Shown here: one piece after another, positions 55,999 to 63,914 of the stretch
How the letters are laid out: each line of letters opens with the position of its first letter
Numbering within the stretch: position 1 is the stretch's first letter
Source: Sphingobacterium sp. FBM7-1
GTDB taxonomy: Bacteria; Bacteroidota; Bacteroidia; Sphingobacteriales; Sphingobacteriaceae
DNA length: 64,000 bases
NCBI RefSeq assembly: GCF_020687765.1
Contig: NZ_JAJEWJ010000003.1
Span: forward strand, 310,001 to 374,000
Direction: 5' to 3'
Made by a program: the position numbers and the translations under genes
The notes under the pieces: generated by a model
The model's database searches: none
Told to the model about the DNA's origin: nothing
The model's input: only the letters and a program-made list of their open reading frames with translations

Positions 55999-58047
55999 AT
56001 GAAGTCAACCACTAAAAAGATAACTACTAATACGAGGGTAATAAAAGACCTCCTGACTAAATATAGAGACACATTTCAAGCTTTTCGTGAATTAATAAAT
56101 AATTCTTTACAGGCGGAATCGAAAAATATTGAAATCAACATTGAATATGTTAATGAAGCAAATATTAAGTCGCCTATCAAGAGTATCGAAATAATAGATG
56201 ACGGATTTGGAGTTCCGTTCAATGAGTTTGATAATAGGATTTTGGAAATCGGAACTACCGCAAAAGCCAGTGGTCAAGGAATTGGAAGATTTAGTTCTTT
56301 GCAGATTGGAGAATTGATGCACATTGAAACCGTCGGTTTTGATAAAATAGAAAAACGGTTCACTAAGACTAAATTCAGTATGGATACATTGGATTTTAAT
56401 GATGCTCAGTTGGAAGAAACTGAATTTAAAGTTGACTATACATATCTTGAAGGAGAACACAATCCATATTACAAAGTTATGATTGAACAACTTCATCATA
56501 ACAAGCAGGCGAAGCTCCCTAAAAGAAATAAAATACACGAACACTTTTTATCCCAAAATATTAGTCAAGCAATATTCGAACATTACCCATTTGAGATTTT
56601 TCACAATACCGTAAACTTCATTATAAATGGGGACGCTTTAAAAAGAGAACATTTCGTAATAGATAAACCATCAAAAAAAACGATTGATTATGTAGATAAA
56701 AAAGGTAAAACCCATACGCTAAATTTTTACTTCTATAATATCAATTCAGCTTTAAACAAAGTAAAAGTCTTTTTCCAAACTGATAACGCAGGATTAAAAA
56801 GTGTTGCACACGAATATACTTATTCGTCTGATTGGTATACATCAGATTTAGGCACTTGGTTCATTTATATCGAATCACCAATGTTGAATGCCGATTTGTT
56901 TAGAAATTTGGATTTAGAAGCATTAGGAGAGGCAGAAATAAACAACCTGAAAAATACTATTAAGGAAACGATAAATGACTTTTTCAAAGCTAAAAACAAA
57001 AGGTTCGAGAAATTTCTAAATTCCTTAGAAAATGATAAGTATTACCCTTATCAAAACAACGAACAGCCAGCTTCAAAATCTCAAGAAGTTCTATTTAAAA
57101 AAGTCGCCTATTTATTGGAAGATGAACATCAACTTATCCAAAAGGATGATAAAATAAGAAACTTCTTGTATCCGTTACTTGACAAAGCAATCAGTAATGG
57201 AAATATTGAATATATCTTCAACAAAGTATTAAAGCTTTCGGAAGAGAATTTAGAGAAATTTCAAAATCTATTAGAGAAAACTGATTTAGAAGATGTGGTT
57301 CATTTTGCAAGTGTTGTGGCAGATAAAACAGAGTTTTTAGATTTTCTCCATGAGTTAACATATGGAGAACTATCAAAATACTTAAAGGAAAGAAGTCAAT
57401 TACACAAAATAGTTGAAGATGAACTGTGGTTATTTGGAGAAAACTATAATGGGACACCTAAACTATGGTCAGACAAAAAAATCGGCAATATCTTAATTGA
57501 ATTAAGGGAAAAATATTTCAATTATGAACCGACAAAAGTCGATGAAAATTTAATTGAATTGGACGAAGGCGGATTGAATGACATCACTGATTTATTCTTC
57601 TTCAACGAAAAGATAACTGACGCTGATGTCAAGGAAATAATGGTTGTTGAATTGAAATCTCCCAAATGTGCAATCAGTAAAAAGGAATTGAATCAAATTG
57701 ATGATTATGCTTTTACAATTGAACAACATTCAGCATTGCCAAACGAAAAAGTAAAATACAAATTAGTTTTAATTTCGTCACGTCTAACAAAATATGCTAA
57801 ATCACAGGTAAACTCTCGAAGATTGAACTTTCCTGACAATCCATTTATGTACGACAAAAAAACAGAAAAAAACATAGAGGTTTATGTCATGGAATGGTCA
57901 GAGTTAATAGAGCAAAATAAACGAAAACTGAGCTACTTAGCGAATAAATTGGAAGTAAAAGATAAATCCGTAAAAACGAAGTTTGAAAAAGAATATGCTG
58001 AATTGGTTGACGAAAAAATATCCGCACAGTTAAGACTTGTAAAATAA
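55999..58047 (+). CDS. GHKL (Hsp90/MORC-like) ATPase fused to a PD-(D/E)XK nuclease domain; candidate defence protein
   Basis: A 682-residue soluble protein. The N-terminal 200 residues are a GHKL ATPase: N-box FRELINNSLQAES (Glu31, Asn35), DDGFG at 67-71 and GQGIGR at 92-97. A helical middle follows (about 320-520). The C-terminal part has Asp528/Asp531 in LNDITDLFFF, Glu551-x-Lys553 in VVELKSPK and Gln566 in NQIDDYAF, the residue set of a PD-(D/E)XK nuclease. The AT-rich base use (many Lys/Asn codons) differs from the tra genes. GHKL-plus-nuclease proteins are known from restriction-like and MORC-related systems; a phage or plasmid defence role is plausible. It stands alone between the tra operon and the leader RNA. 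Confidence 0.82.
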   Translation: MKSTTKKITTNTRVIKDLLTKYRDTFQAFRELINNSLQAESKNIEINIEYVNEANIKSPIKSIEIIDDGFGVPFNEFDNRILEIGTTAKASGQGIGRFSSLQIGELMHIETVGFDKIEKRFTKTKFSMDTLDFNDAQLEETEFKVDYTYLEGEHNPYYKVMIEQLHHNKQAKLPKRNKIHEHFLSQNISQAIFEHYPFEIFHNTVNFIINGDALKREHFVIDKPSKKTIDYVDKKGKTHTLNFYFYNINSALNKVKVFFQTDNAGLKSVAHEYTYSSDWYTSDLGTWFIYIESPMLNADLFRNLDLEALGEAEINNLKNTIKETINDFFKAKNKRFEKFLNSLENDKYYPYQNNEQPASKSQEVLFKKVAYLLEDEHQLIQKDDKIRNFLYPLLDKAISNGNIEYIFNKVLKLSEENLEKFQNLLEKTDLEDVVHFASVVADKTEFLDFLHELTYGELSKYLKERSQLHKIVEDELWLFGENYNGTPKLWSDKKIGNILIELREKYFNYEPTKVDENLIELDEGGLNDITDLFFFNEKITDADVKEIMVVELKSPKCAISKKELNQIDDYAFTIEQHSALPNEKVKYKLVLISSRLTKYAKSQVNSRRLNFPDNPFMYDKKTEKNIEVYVMEWSELIEQNKRKLSYLANKLEVKDKSVKTKFEKEYAELVDEKISAQLRLVK

Positions 58048-58133
58048 ATACAGGAACAATAGATATAAAAAAATGTTGAGTATCGGGTAACCTAAAAAGT
58101 TATCCGATTTTTTGTTTTTAGCAATTGTAAAAC

Positions 58134-58156
58134 GCCAAACGCTGCCTTTCAAAGCC
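58134..58156 (+). repeat. 10-bp-phased GCC repeat, three units
   Basis: GCC at 58134, 58144 and 58154 in units AACGCCAAAC, GCTGCCTTTC, AAAGCCAAAG. It lies 87 bases after the GHKL-nuclease gene, again near a module border. Confidence 0.6.
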
Positions 58157-58219
58157 AAAGGGTTTGAATATTCACAAACCCTGTAATAACCCCGAATAAA
58201 TTCGACTTCTATAGAAAAA

Positions 58220-58501
58220 ATGAGCAAAAAAATGGAAGGTAGCGCAATGTACAAATGAAACCGAAGAAATCATCGCCCATCAGGAAATGATACTACGGAT
58301 GCGAAACGGTATTGAAGAAATATTAAAAAGCTACCGCCCTGTAATGAACGGAGAAATCTACTTGTCGGGCGGAGAGATGTGCCGGTTGTACATATCAGCA
58401 AACGGACTTTACAGCAATATCGTAATGATGCTATACCGCCTTTGATACAGATAGGTGGCAAGATTATCTATAAAGAGAGTGATATTCTGATAATCTTGTA
58501 A
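58220..58501 (+). pseudogene. Broken helix-turn-helix (excisionase/MerR-like) gene
   Basis: An ATG at 58220 opens MSKKMEGSAMYK and then a stop. One frame over, ETEEIIAHQEMILRMRNGIEEILKSYRP-type sequence follows up to LYIS; then a further one-base shift gives SKRTLQQYRNDAIPPLIQIG and KIIYKESDILIIL before the stop at 58501. Joined, this is the small helix-turn-helix protein common in Bacteroidetes mobile elements. Two single-base changes are needed to restore the frame. It is intact enough to be a recent loss; sequencing errors are an alternative. Confidence 0.7.
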
Positions 58502-58579
58502 CAGAATTATACCGGCAATAATATCCGTTGATTGCAATTAAATTTTGCTCTGACTATGTTTCTATCGGAATGACTTTAG

Positions 58580-58587
58580 TATATTTG
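58580..58587 (+). promoter_or_regulatory. -7 box (TATATTTG) before the receiver-domain gene
   Basis: TATATTTG matches TAnnTTTG. Transcription from about 58594 would give a leader of roughly 215 bases before the ATG at 58812, an unusually long one. Confidence 0.6.
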
Positions 58588-58634
58588 CTAATGTAAAATA
58601 GAGAAAATACTTAAAGTGTTTTTGCTTTAGGTCT

Positions 58635-58788
58635 TGGTACTAAAAACTGGTAATTTTTGTAACCCCGAGGCAATAAGTAAGAACGCTCACGTTATGGCGT
58701 GGGCGCTCGCTTATTCGGGGTTAGGCGTACCAGTGCCTTAGTATCGGTAAGTGTGGTTGCCTACGCTCTTTTTTTGTAGGCCACCACA
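58635..58788 (+). promoter_or_regulatory. Structured 5' leader with competing stems
   Basis: Hairpin A (58661-58722): AACCCCGA pairs with TCGGGGTT, inside it AATAAG with CTTATT and CGCTCACG with CGTGGGCG. Around it TGGTAC (58635-58640) can pair with GTACCA (58727-58732), while ACTGGT (58646-58651) can pair with ACCAGT (58729-58734); these two use the same bases and exclude each other. Hairpin B (58752-58788): TGTGGTTGCCTAC pairs with GTAGGCCACCACA at 12 of 13 positions, with a T-rich loop. It lies between the promoter and the receiver-domain gene and could be an attenuator, a riboswitch-like switch or a protein-binding leader. No known riboswitch class is recognised. Confidence 0.6.
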
Positions 58789-58811
58789 AACTAACATTTA
58801 AAATTGGTAGT

Positions 58812-59195
58812 ATGGAAACTATAAAAAGCCCCAAACAAACCAGCCTCGCATTTATCAATGATAAAAGCCCGCTTATAGACTTAACCCACAATGATCTTAT
58901 TGCTTCAGGAGCTGATGTCTTATTCCGTTCGGAAAACGTTGAGGACGGTTTGTCAAAATTGTCGGCATTAACATCACTTCCCGAAGTCTGTATCATTGAC
59001 CTTGATTTTTACGACAGGAACGTATTGGAACAGCTAAGGGAACTAAAGACGAAATACCCAAGTATCAGACTAATTGCCCACAGTGATATTGATGATAATG
59101 AAACGGTGAATGCTCTTTCGGAAATAGGTATAGAAAGCTATCTGTTTATCGGTAGTGATACGGACGACTTCAAAAAAGCCATTGAGAGAGTTTAA
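58812..59195 (+). CDS. Stand-alone receiver-domain-like protein
   Basis: A 127-residue protein with a receiver fold: the phosphoryl-acceptor-like Asp in VCIIDLDFYDRN, Ser in RLIAHSD and the Lys near KKAIERV at the end. No output domain follows. It may act as a phosphorylation-dependent partner of a sensor kinase on the element or the host; the acidic pocket is partly altered, so phosphorylation is uncertain. The long leader upstream shows that its level is regulated. Confidence 0.75.
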   Translation: METIKSPKQTSLAFINDKSPLIDLTHNDLIASGADVLFRSENVEDGLSKLSALTSLPEVCIIDLDFYDRNVLEQLRELKTKYPSIRLIAHSDIDDNETVNALSEIGIESYLFIGSDTDDFKKAIERV

Positions 59196-59541
59196 AAATG
59201 ACAAAAGATATTTTAGTGGGGGAGTAGCGAAAATTGCACAGGAATATTTCAGCAACCGGTAACCGTCCAATTTCAATAGTATAAAATATCTGTTCCAAAC
59301 AAGCGACGTTCTTTTGCTTCTTTTCTTTGGTCGCAGATGTGAAAAGAAAAGAAGTCGATTTTTCCAAAACCAATCTTTGGGATAAAGAATATCCCACGCA
59401 TAATCTGGCAACCTGTTTGGAAAAATGCAGGGAAAGGAATGGTGTAGCGGTGCATTTTACAAAGTGGTTGCACCTTATTCAATGCGAAAAGGCGGTTCCG
59501 ACCAACGGAAAGATCTGCCTTTTCGCCGCCGATTTTTTGGG
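59196..59541. other. Gap between the receiver gene and the PRTRC cassette, with an inverted repeat
   Basis: No gene is convincing here; the short open frames on the + strand lack family features. A perfect 10-bp inverted repeat, GCGAAAAGGC (59484-59493) and GCCTTTTCGC (59517-59526), lies between the two converging units and may terminate the PRTRC transcript, although its spacer of 23 bases is long. Confidence 0.45.
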
Positions 59542-60348
59542 TTAGGCGACCTCTACCGGTTGGGTTCGGAAATTTTTCAGATTAAGGAAGAACCCCCTGT
59601 TCTCGGTCATTCCGTTGCGGAACAATCCCCAAAGCAATTCACAACCCATTTGAGCCAATGAGCCATTGATAAACAAATCCTGTTTTTGCAATGCTTCCGC
59701 AAGTGAACAACTTGGCGTGTCGTCCTGCTGTTCGGATTGCTTCAGCAACTCCCCAAATTCTTCAGTAACAAATGGCAGACTTGCCACCGTTTCGTACTTC
59801 TCCGAATTGGGTTGCTCTATCTCTCCGATAGTGGATAATAATACCTGTCCAGTATGCCTACTGTTACCAAAGTCCAACCAATATTTGGGGGTATCCCTGT
59901 AATTTTTTCGGTGGCTGAATACACGCAATATTTCAGCTACATTAAAACGTGCCTGTACGTTATCCACACAGGTAATGGTAATGGTCGCTTCTGCTTCTTG
60001 GGGTATCATTCCGAAATTATCCCTTTCAAATTTTCGGTTCTCCGCTTTCCAATTCGTACCGATACAACGGTTTACACGGTTGATTAAAGCAACGGATTTG
60101 TACAATCCTGTTTCGCTTTCAAAAAAACGCTGTCTGCCTAAATTGGCGGTCGTGATAATATCGTCATCCCACAACCTTACGGAAAGTCCTGCGTGTCCTA
60201 AAGCTATCAGACTTTCATTTATCTCTAACAAGGCGGTCAATACTTTTGAGCCAGTGCCACCTGCCCCGATAAGGTTTACCGTTATCGGATTGGTCGGGTT
60301 TAACAGGTAGTTATCTGTAAAATGTACTTTTGTTTTTTCGGTATTCAT
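59542..60348 (-). CDS. PRTRC system ThiF-family protein
   Basis: A 268-residue ThiF/E1-like protein: nucleotide-binding loop VNLIGAGGTGSKV at the start, then WDDDIITTANLGRQRF and the ITCVDNVQARFNV region. In the PRTRC (ParB-related, ThiF-related) cassette it is always present and is thought to adenylate a partner in a ubiquitin-like reaction, the target being unknown. It overlaps the protein B gene by 4 bases. Confidence 0.92.
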   Translation of the reverse strand: MNTEKTKVHFTDNYLLNPTNPITVNLIGAGGTGSKVLTALLEINESLIALGHAGLSVRLWDDDIITTANLGRQRFFESETGLYKSVALINRVNRCIGTNWKAENRKFERDNFGMIPQEAEATITITCVDNVQARFNVAEILRVFSHRKNYRDTPKYWLDFGNSRHTGQVLLSTIGEIEQPNSEKYETVASLPFVTEEFGELLKQSEQQDDTPSCSLAEALQKQDLFINGSLAQMGCELLWGLFRNGMTENRGFFLNLKNFRTQPVEVA

Positions 60349-61070
60349 CTGAGTAGGTTTTTAAGGATTTTATTGTTCTTTTTTAAAGCTTCTTTCGGAA
60401 AGGGTTTGCCTGTATTAACAAGGTCTTTCCATAGGTTTACAATGTTTTGGCGTGTCAGATTTGCAACCAATGAATGGCTGAAATAGGAATTGAAAAAATA
60501 ATGCTCCCACGCCTGTATAAATTCCTCGACCGAAGCCGAATTTTTAATATCTATGCTTACCGTTCCCATACATACGTTGCCCTTTTCGTAGATGTTGAAA
60601 AATGGGGCGTAATGCAATGGCGTTTTTTCGGTGGGTCGCCTGTCGCTTGCCAAAGCGAATACGGTAAGACTGCTTTTGCTGGCTATCCAAAGCATTGCAG
60701 GTACTTGTGCCTTTCCGTTGGATATGTCCAGACCGTCCACAAAATACAGTTGCCTTTGCTGTGCTTTTGTGTACCATAGCACCATGCCTTTATCGTTACT
60801 CGGGTTGATATGCAGAACATTTGTCGGCAAAATTCCCTTTGGCTTTAAAAAAGCTTGGCTCTTTTCTTCATCGGTCTGTAAAGACTTCGCCAAAACATTG
60901 GCTTCCTTTACGCTCAAGGGATGGGCGTTGATAGGGTTGCCGCCCCTGTCCATATCGAAATGCTCTACATACATTGATTTTTCTGTTCCTTTGGCTTCGT
61001 AAAAAACCAAAGCGGATTTTGGGTGGTATAATGTCCCGAAATCTTCGGTTATATCTGTTGCATCGTTCAT
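60345..61070 (-). CDS. PRTRC system protein B
   Basis: A 241-residue soluble protein of the PRTRC-B family, recognised by its place in the cassette and by sequence such as ALVFYEAKGTEKSMYVEHFD. The function is unknown. It overlaps its neighbours on both sides by 4 bases, so all are translated together. Confidence 0.85.
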   Translation of the reverse strand: MNDATDITEDFGTLYHPKSALVFYEAKGTEKSMYVEHFDMDRGGNPINAHPLSVKEANVLAKSLQTDEEKSQAFLKPKGILPTNVLHINPSNDKGMVLWYTKAQQRQLYFVDGLDISNGKAQVPAMLWIASKSSLTVFALASDRRPTEKTPLHYAPFFNIYEKGNVCMGTVSIDIKNSASVEEFIQAWEHYFFNSYFSHSLVANLTRQNIVNLWKDLVNTGKPFPKEALKKNNKILKNLLR

Positions 61071-62236
61071 TTTTCTACTGTTTTATAGTTGTGCAATAGT
61101 GTACATAGGTCATCCAATAACACAAAAAGACGATTTTCAAAATCAAGATTGTTTGTGGTTATTTCAATTCCGTCAAATTGTTTGGTAATGGTCGGTTCTT
61201 CTATCGCTCCGTACTCGTTAAATTCGTTGTTGATACTGTCCGAAAGGCTTTCATATAGCCAACCTTTGGTATCAGCGATAAAGGAAATATACTTTTGCAT
61301 TCCGATGACCTCATTTTCGTAATCATCGTCATAAGGGTCTTGCTCGGGAATGGGTGCGTTTCTGAAAACGGATGCTGTAGGGTATTCCGTATAGAGGTCA
61401 AACGCATTACAGGCTATCTGCCAACATTCCCTGTCGAATGTGTCACGGCTTTTAAAAAGGTTTAAACGCTGTTCAAATACCGTTAAATTGATACGGTTGA
61501 ATAGCCTTTGTGCTACGCTGTCGCCAATATATTCAGCAATCGAAAATTCACGTTTGTAGGTTTCCATTTCTTCTGTTTCATCGTCCTGTTCTACCCAATC
61601 TTTGTGCATCTCATATAGCCAATACAGATAGCTTTCTTCTTGCCTGTAATACGGAATATCCGCAATGTGGTACAGATAACTGTAAACCGAAATAAGTAAT
61701 TGGGCATTCTTCTTATGCTTCGGGTCGTGAAGCATTTTAAAGAGCGGAACAATGGGGATATAATACAGGGTCGTACCTGTATTATACTTTTCCTCACTCA
61801 CAAAAAAGGTTTTCTGACTGTCCTGTATCAGTTTTAAACTATCCCAATTTGCAACGGTTCGTTTCAATTGGTTATCCATATCCCACATAGCCAATACCAT
61901 ATTGTAGGGATAGCTGTAATCCTGTCGGGTCTGCATCGGTTCAATGCTGTAATGCCTGGCAAGTTTGGAAAGGGACTGATAAAAATCCCTTTCCGTTTTC
62001 TGACAAGCCTGTACGGATTGTGCCGTTTTCAGTTTCGGCAGAAACGTACACTTTAGCAAACCATTGGTAGCATTGCTATCGGTACGGATTTCCGTTTGTC
62101 TTCCCGAACTTCGTTTGCATCTTTTGGTCTTTGCATCCAGTCTGCGAACTCGCCCAACTGTCGGTGTAATTGCCGTTGCCTTTTCTGTTCGGGTATGCTG
62201 ATTGTTCCCAATATTTTGTTGCGTTGCATAATTCAT
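61067..62236 (-). CDS. Conserved protein of the PRTRC cassette, unknown function
   Basis: A 389-residue soluble protein. The N-terminal 60 residues are basic and Thr/Lys-rich, the rest mostly helical with many aromatic residues (YPYNMVLAMWDMDNQLKR). I recognise no domain. Such a large protein lies between PRTRC-B and PRTRC-C in related elements and has no assigned role. It overlaps protein B by 4 bases and lies 17 bp after protein C. Confidence 0.75.
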   Translation of the reverse strand: MNYATQQNIGNNQHTRTEKATAITPTVGRVRRLDAKTKRCKRSSGRQTEIRTDSNATNGLLKCTFLPKLKTAQSVQACQKTERDFYQSLSKLARHYSIEPMQTRQDYSYPYNMVLAMWDMDNQLKRTVANWDSLKLIQDSQKTFFVSEEKYNTGTTLYYIPIVPLFKMLHDPKHKKNAQLLISVYSYLYHIADIPYYRQEESYLYWLYEMHKDWVEQDDETEEMETYKREFSIAEYIGDSVAQRLFNRINLTVFEQRLNLFKSRDTFDRECWQIACNAFDLYTEYPTASVFRNAPIPEQDPYDDDYENEVIGMQKYISFIADTKGWLYESLSDSINNEFNEYGAIEEPTITKQFDGIEITTNNLDFENRLFVLLDDLCTLLHNYKTVEK

Positions 62237-62253
62237 TGCTTTTAAATTTTGGT

Positions 62254-62472
62254 TTAACCTTTCGTACCCATTACGCTTTCAAACCTGTACTCGACTGCAT
62301 CGTCTTTTATCTTGGGTGCCGATACCTTTGCAGTCGTCAGTATCGGATACATATTGGCGTAATAATTCATCACGGCTTCCACGCTCCAACGTGGTTCGGG
62401 GTCAGTCAATGGAATATCCTGTCCTTTATCTTTGAGTATGAAAACTCTCGGTAATACTGTTGCTAATAACAT
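62254..62472 (-). CDS. PRTRC system protein C
   Basis: A 72-residue protein with the family pattern: RVFILKDKGQDIPLTDPEP at the start and SVEAVMNYYANMYPILTTA. It is small and beta-grasp-like in size, which makes it a candidate partner of the ThiF-type enzyme; this is an inference. Confidence 0.88.
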   Translation of the reverse strand: MLLATVLPRVFILKDKGQDIPLTDPEPRWSVEAVMNYYANMYPILTTAKVSAPKIKDDAVEYRFESVMGTKG

Positions 62473-62490
62473 AATGTTCGTTTTTAATTG

Positions 62491-63099
62491 TTAATATTCT
62501 ACTTCTTCGTTTGTTGTATTTATTGGGCAATAGGTAGCAACCTCCTCCGTTTTTGGCGGTTCGGGTTGCTCCTCCGTTACTCCACCAAAAAGGCTCGGTG
62601 TCCCGAACTTGTCGGACAATGACGTTTTGCGTTTGCGTATCTCGTCCGCTTTTTCGGGAAACTCCGTAATGTCGGGTACTTTCATCCACGCTTCACGGAA
62701 CTTGCCCTCTTTCTCCAACTCGTCCACCTTTGCCATACCGTCTTTGTACTTCTTGTCTTTGGTTTCTTTTTCCTTTTTGGCTTTCTCGGTTTTCTGCTTC
62801 TCCATTTCGGATTGCAGTTTGACGGTTTCCATTTGCTTCATAAAGGCTTCCATATCCACCATTAAACCCGATATGGCTTTAATTGGTGCGTTTATCTGCT
62901 CAAAAAATCCCTCGTCAAACTCCTGCGGAGTGGCGTTAAAAATCAATGGGGGAATGAGGTTTTTCGCACTATCTCCGCATTGCTCATTGTTGAGCAATAC
63001 TGTTACGATTAGTTTGTTTTCTATCCCCTTAGAAATGTTCAGTTGCAATATTCCTGTAAAATCCAACTGCTGTACTTGATTGAAAAAATTTGTGTTCAT
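62491..63099 (-). CDS. PRTRC system protein E
   Basis: A 202-residue protein. I take the start at 63099 (MNTNFFNQVQQLDFTG), since the longer frame would run into the neighbouring gene. N-terminal beta domain (LQLNISKGIENKLIVTVLL), then a long charged coiled coil (QSEMEKQKTEKAKKEKETKD) and a Pro/Glu-rich tail. It fits PRTRC-E. No ParB-related member (protein A) is in the window; it may lie further right. Confidence 0.85.
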   Translation of the reverse strand: MNTNFFNQVQQLDFTGILQLNISKGIENKLIVTVLLNNEQCGDSAKNLIPPLIFNATPQEFDEGFFEQINAPIKAISGLMVDMEAFMKQMETVKLQSEMEKQKTEKAKKEKETKDKKYKDGMAKVDELEKEGKFREAWMKVPDITEFPEKADEIRKRKTSLSDKFGTPSLFGGVTEEQPEPPKTEEVATYCPINTTNEEVEY

Positions 63100-63110
63100 T
63101 ACTGTGAGTT

Positions 63111-63308
63111 TTAATGTGTTGTTACTTGTTCTTTGATGGCTGTAAGTTTCTCGTACATATCCGCCCAATAGGCTTTTTGCCTCTTGTCGAACTCGGAAAA
63201 ACGCTCGTCCTCGTGGCGGTATTCTTTGTACCGCCCTGCTATTTTTATGGCTTCCTTTAAATCCGTTACTTCGATTTGGCAACCGTTTAAATCTGTTACG
63301 TACATCAT
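63111..63308 (-). CDS. Small conserved element protein (65 aa)
   Basis: A 65-residue protein rich in charged residues (GRYKEYRHEDERFSEFDKRQ). It has no recognisable domain. It lies 11 bp before PRTRC-E and overlaps the next gene by one base, so it is part of the same operon. Confidence 0.65.
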   Translation of the reverse strand: MMYVTDLNGCQIEVTDLKEAIKIAGRYKEYRHEDERFSEFDKRQKAYWADMYEKLTAIKEQVTTH

Positions 63309-63532
63309 TAATCGTCTTTTAGGATTACCATCGTGTTATGATTAAAGGCATAGTCAAACGCACCGTTTGATACCCTATGCCTTCTTCGCAGTTCCACGCC
63401 CTCATCATCCCAACCAAAATCGGGAAGACCGTTTACCCTTGCCACAAGCTGTGCATTGGTCAAGTGCTTAAATCGCTCCCTGCAAAACTTTTCAAGGTCT
63501 GTTTCTTTGGTAATTCTATCTGTTGTTTCCAT
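63308..63532 (-). CDS. Small conserved element protein (74 aa)
   Basis: A 74-residue basic protein (RITKETDLEKFCRERFKHLT, RRRHRVSNGAFDYAFNHN). It has one Cys and no membrane segment. It lies between two small genes of the cassette operon. Function unknown. Confidence 0.65.
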   Translation of the reverse strand: METTDRITKETDLEKFCRERFKHLTNAQLVARVNGLPDFGWDDEGVELRRRHRVSNGAFDYAFNHNTMVILKDD

Positions 63533-63550
63533 CTTTGATTGCTTTAAGTG

Positions 63551-63889
63551 TTAATGACTGATTTCTGCTATTTGGTCAATCCTGCCATAGATTATACTCC
63601 GTAGGCTCGTTTTGTCGGGTGCGCTGTATTCCTGCCAACTGTCGTACTGCTTCACTACATAGGTTTTTAGAATATCATCAAACCCAAACCGATAACCCAT
63701 TAGGGGAACTGCCCTGTTAAAAAAGGCGTTTCGGTTTACCGCTTCCGCAATCCAATTTTTCTCGGCTCGGCTTAGCTTCTCGCCCTTGTTCAGTTTTTCC
63801 CTTAGCTGATAGACCTTTGAGGTTTTCAGCGTTTCCAATTCGGGTACTTCGTGGCTGACAAATTTTATCGCTATGGCGTTCGTTTCCAT
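63551..63889 (-). CDS. Small conserved element protein (112 aa)
   Basis: A 112-residue soluble protein (KLNKGEKLSRAEKNWIAEAV, LMGYRFGFDDILKTYVV). The first part resembles proteins encoded next to PRTRC cassettes in Bacteroidetes elements, but I cannot name a family. It continues the operon. Confidence 0.65.
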   Translation of the reverse strand: METNAIAIKFVSHEVPELETLKTSKVYQLREKLNKGEKLSRAEKNWIAEAVNRNAFFNRAVPLMGYRFGFDDILKTYVVKQYDSWQEYSAPDKTSLRSIIYGRIDQIAEISH

Positions 63890-63914
63890 TGTAACTGCTT
63901 TTGAATGTTATGCG

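Noticed and set aside
58661..58731. Possible integron attC site (GTTAGGC at the end of hairpin A)
   Set aside because: The matching RYYYAAC box at the other end is missing and no integron cassette structure is seen.
59327..59545. 72-residue + strand frame before the PRTRC cassette
   Set aside because: No recognisable domain; it runs into the inverted repeat and the end of the convergent ThiF-type gene.
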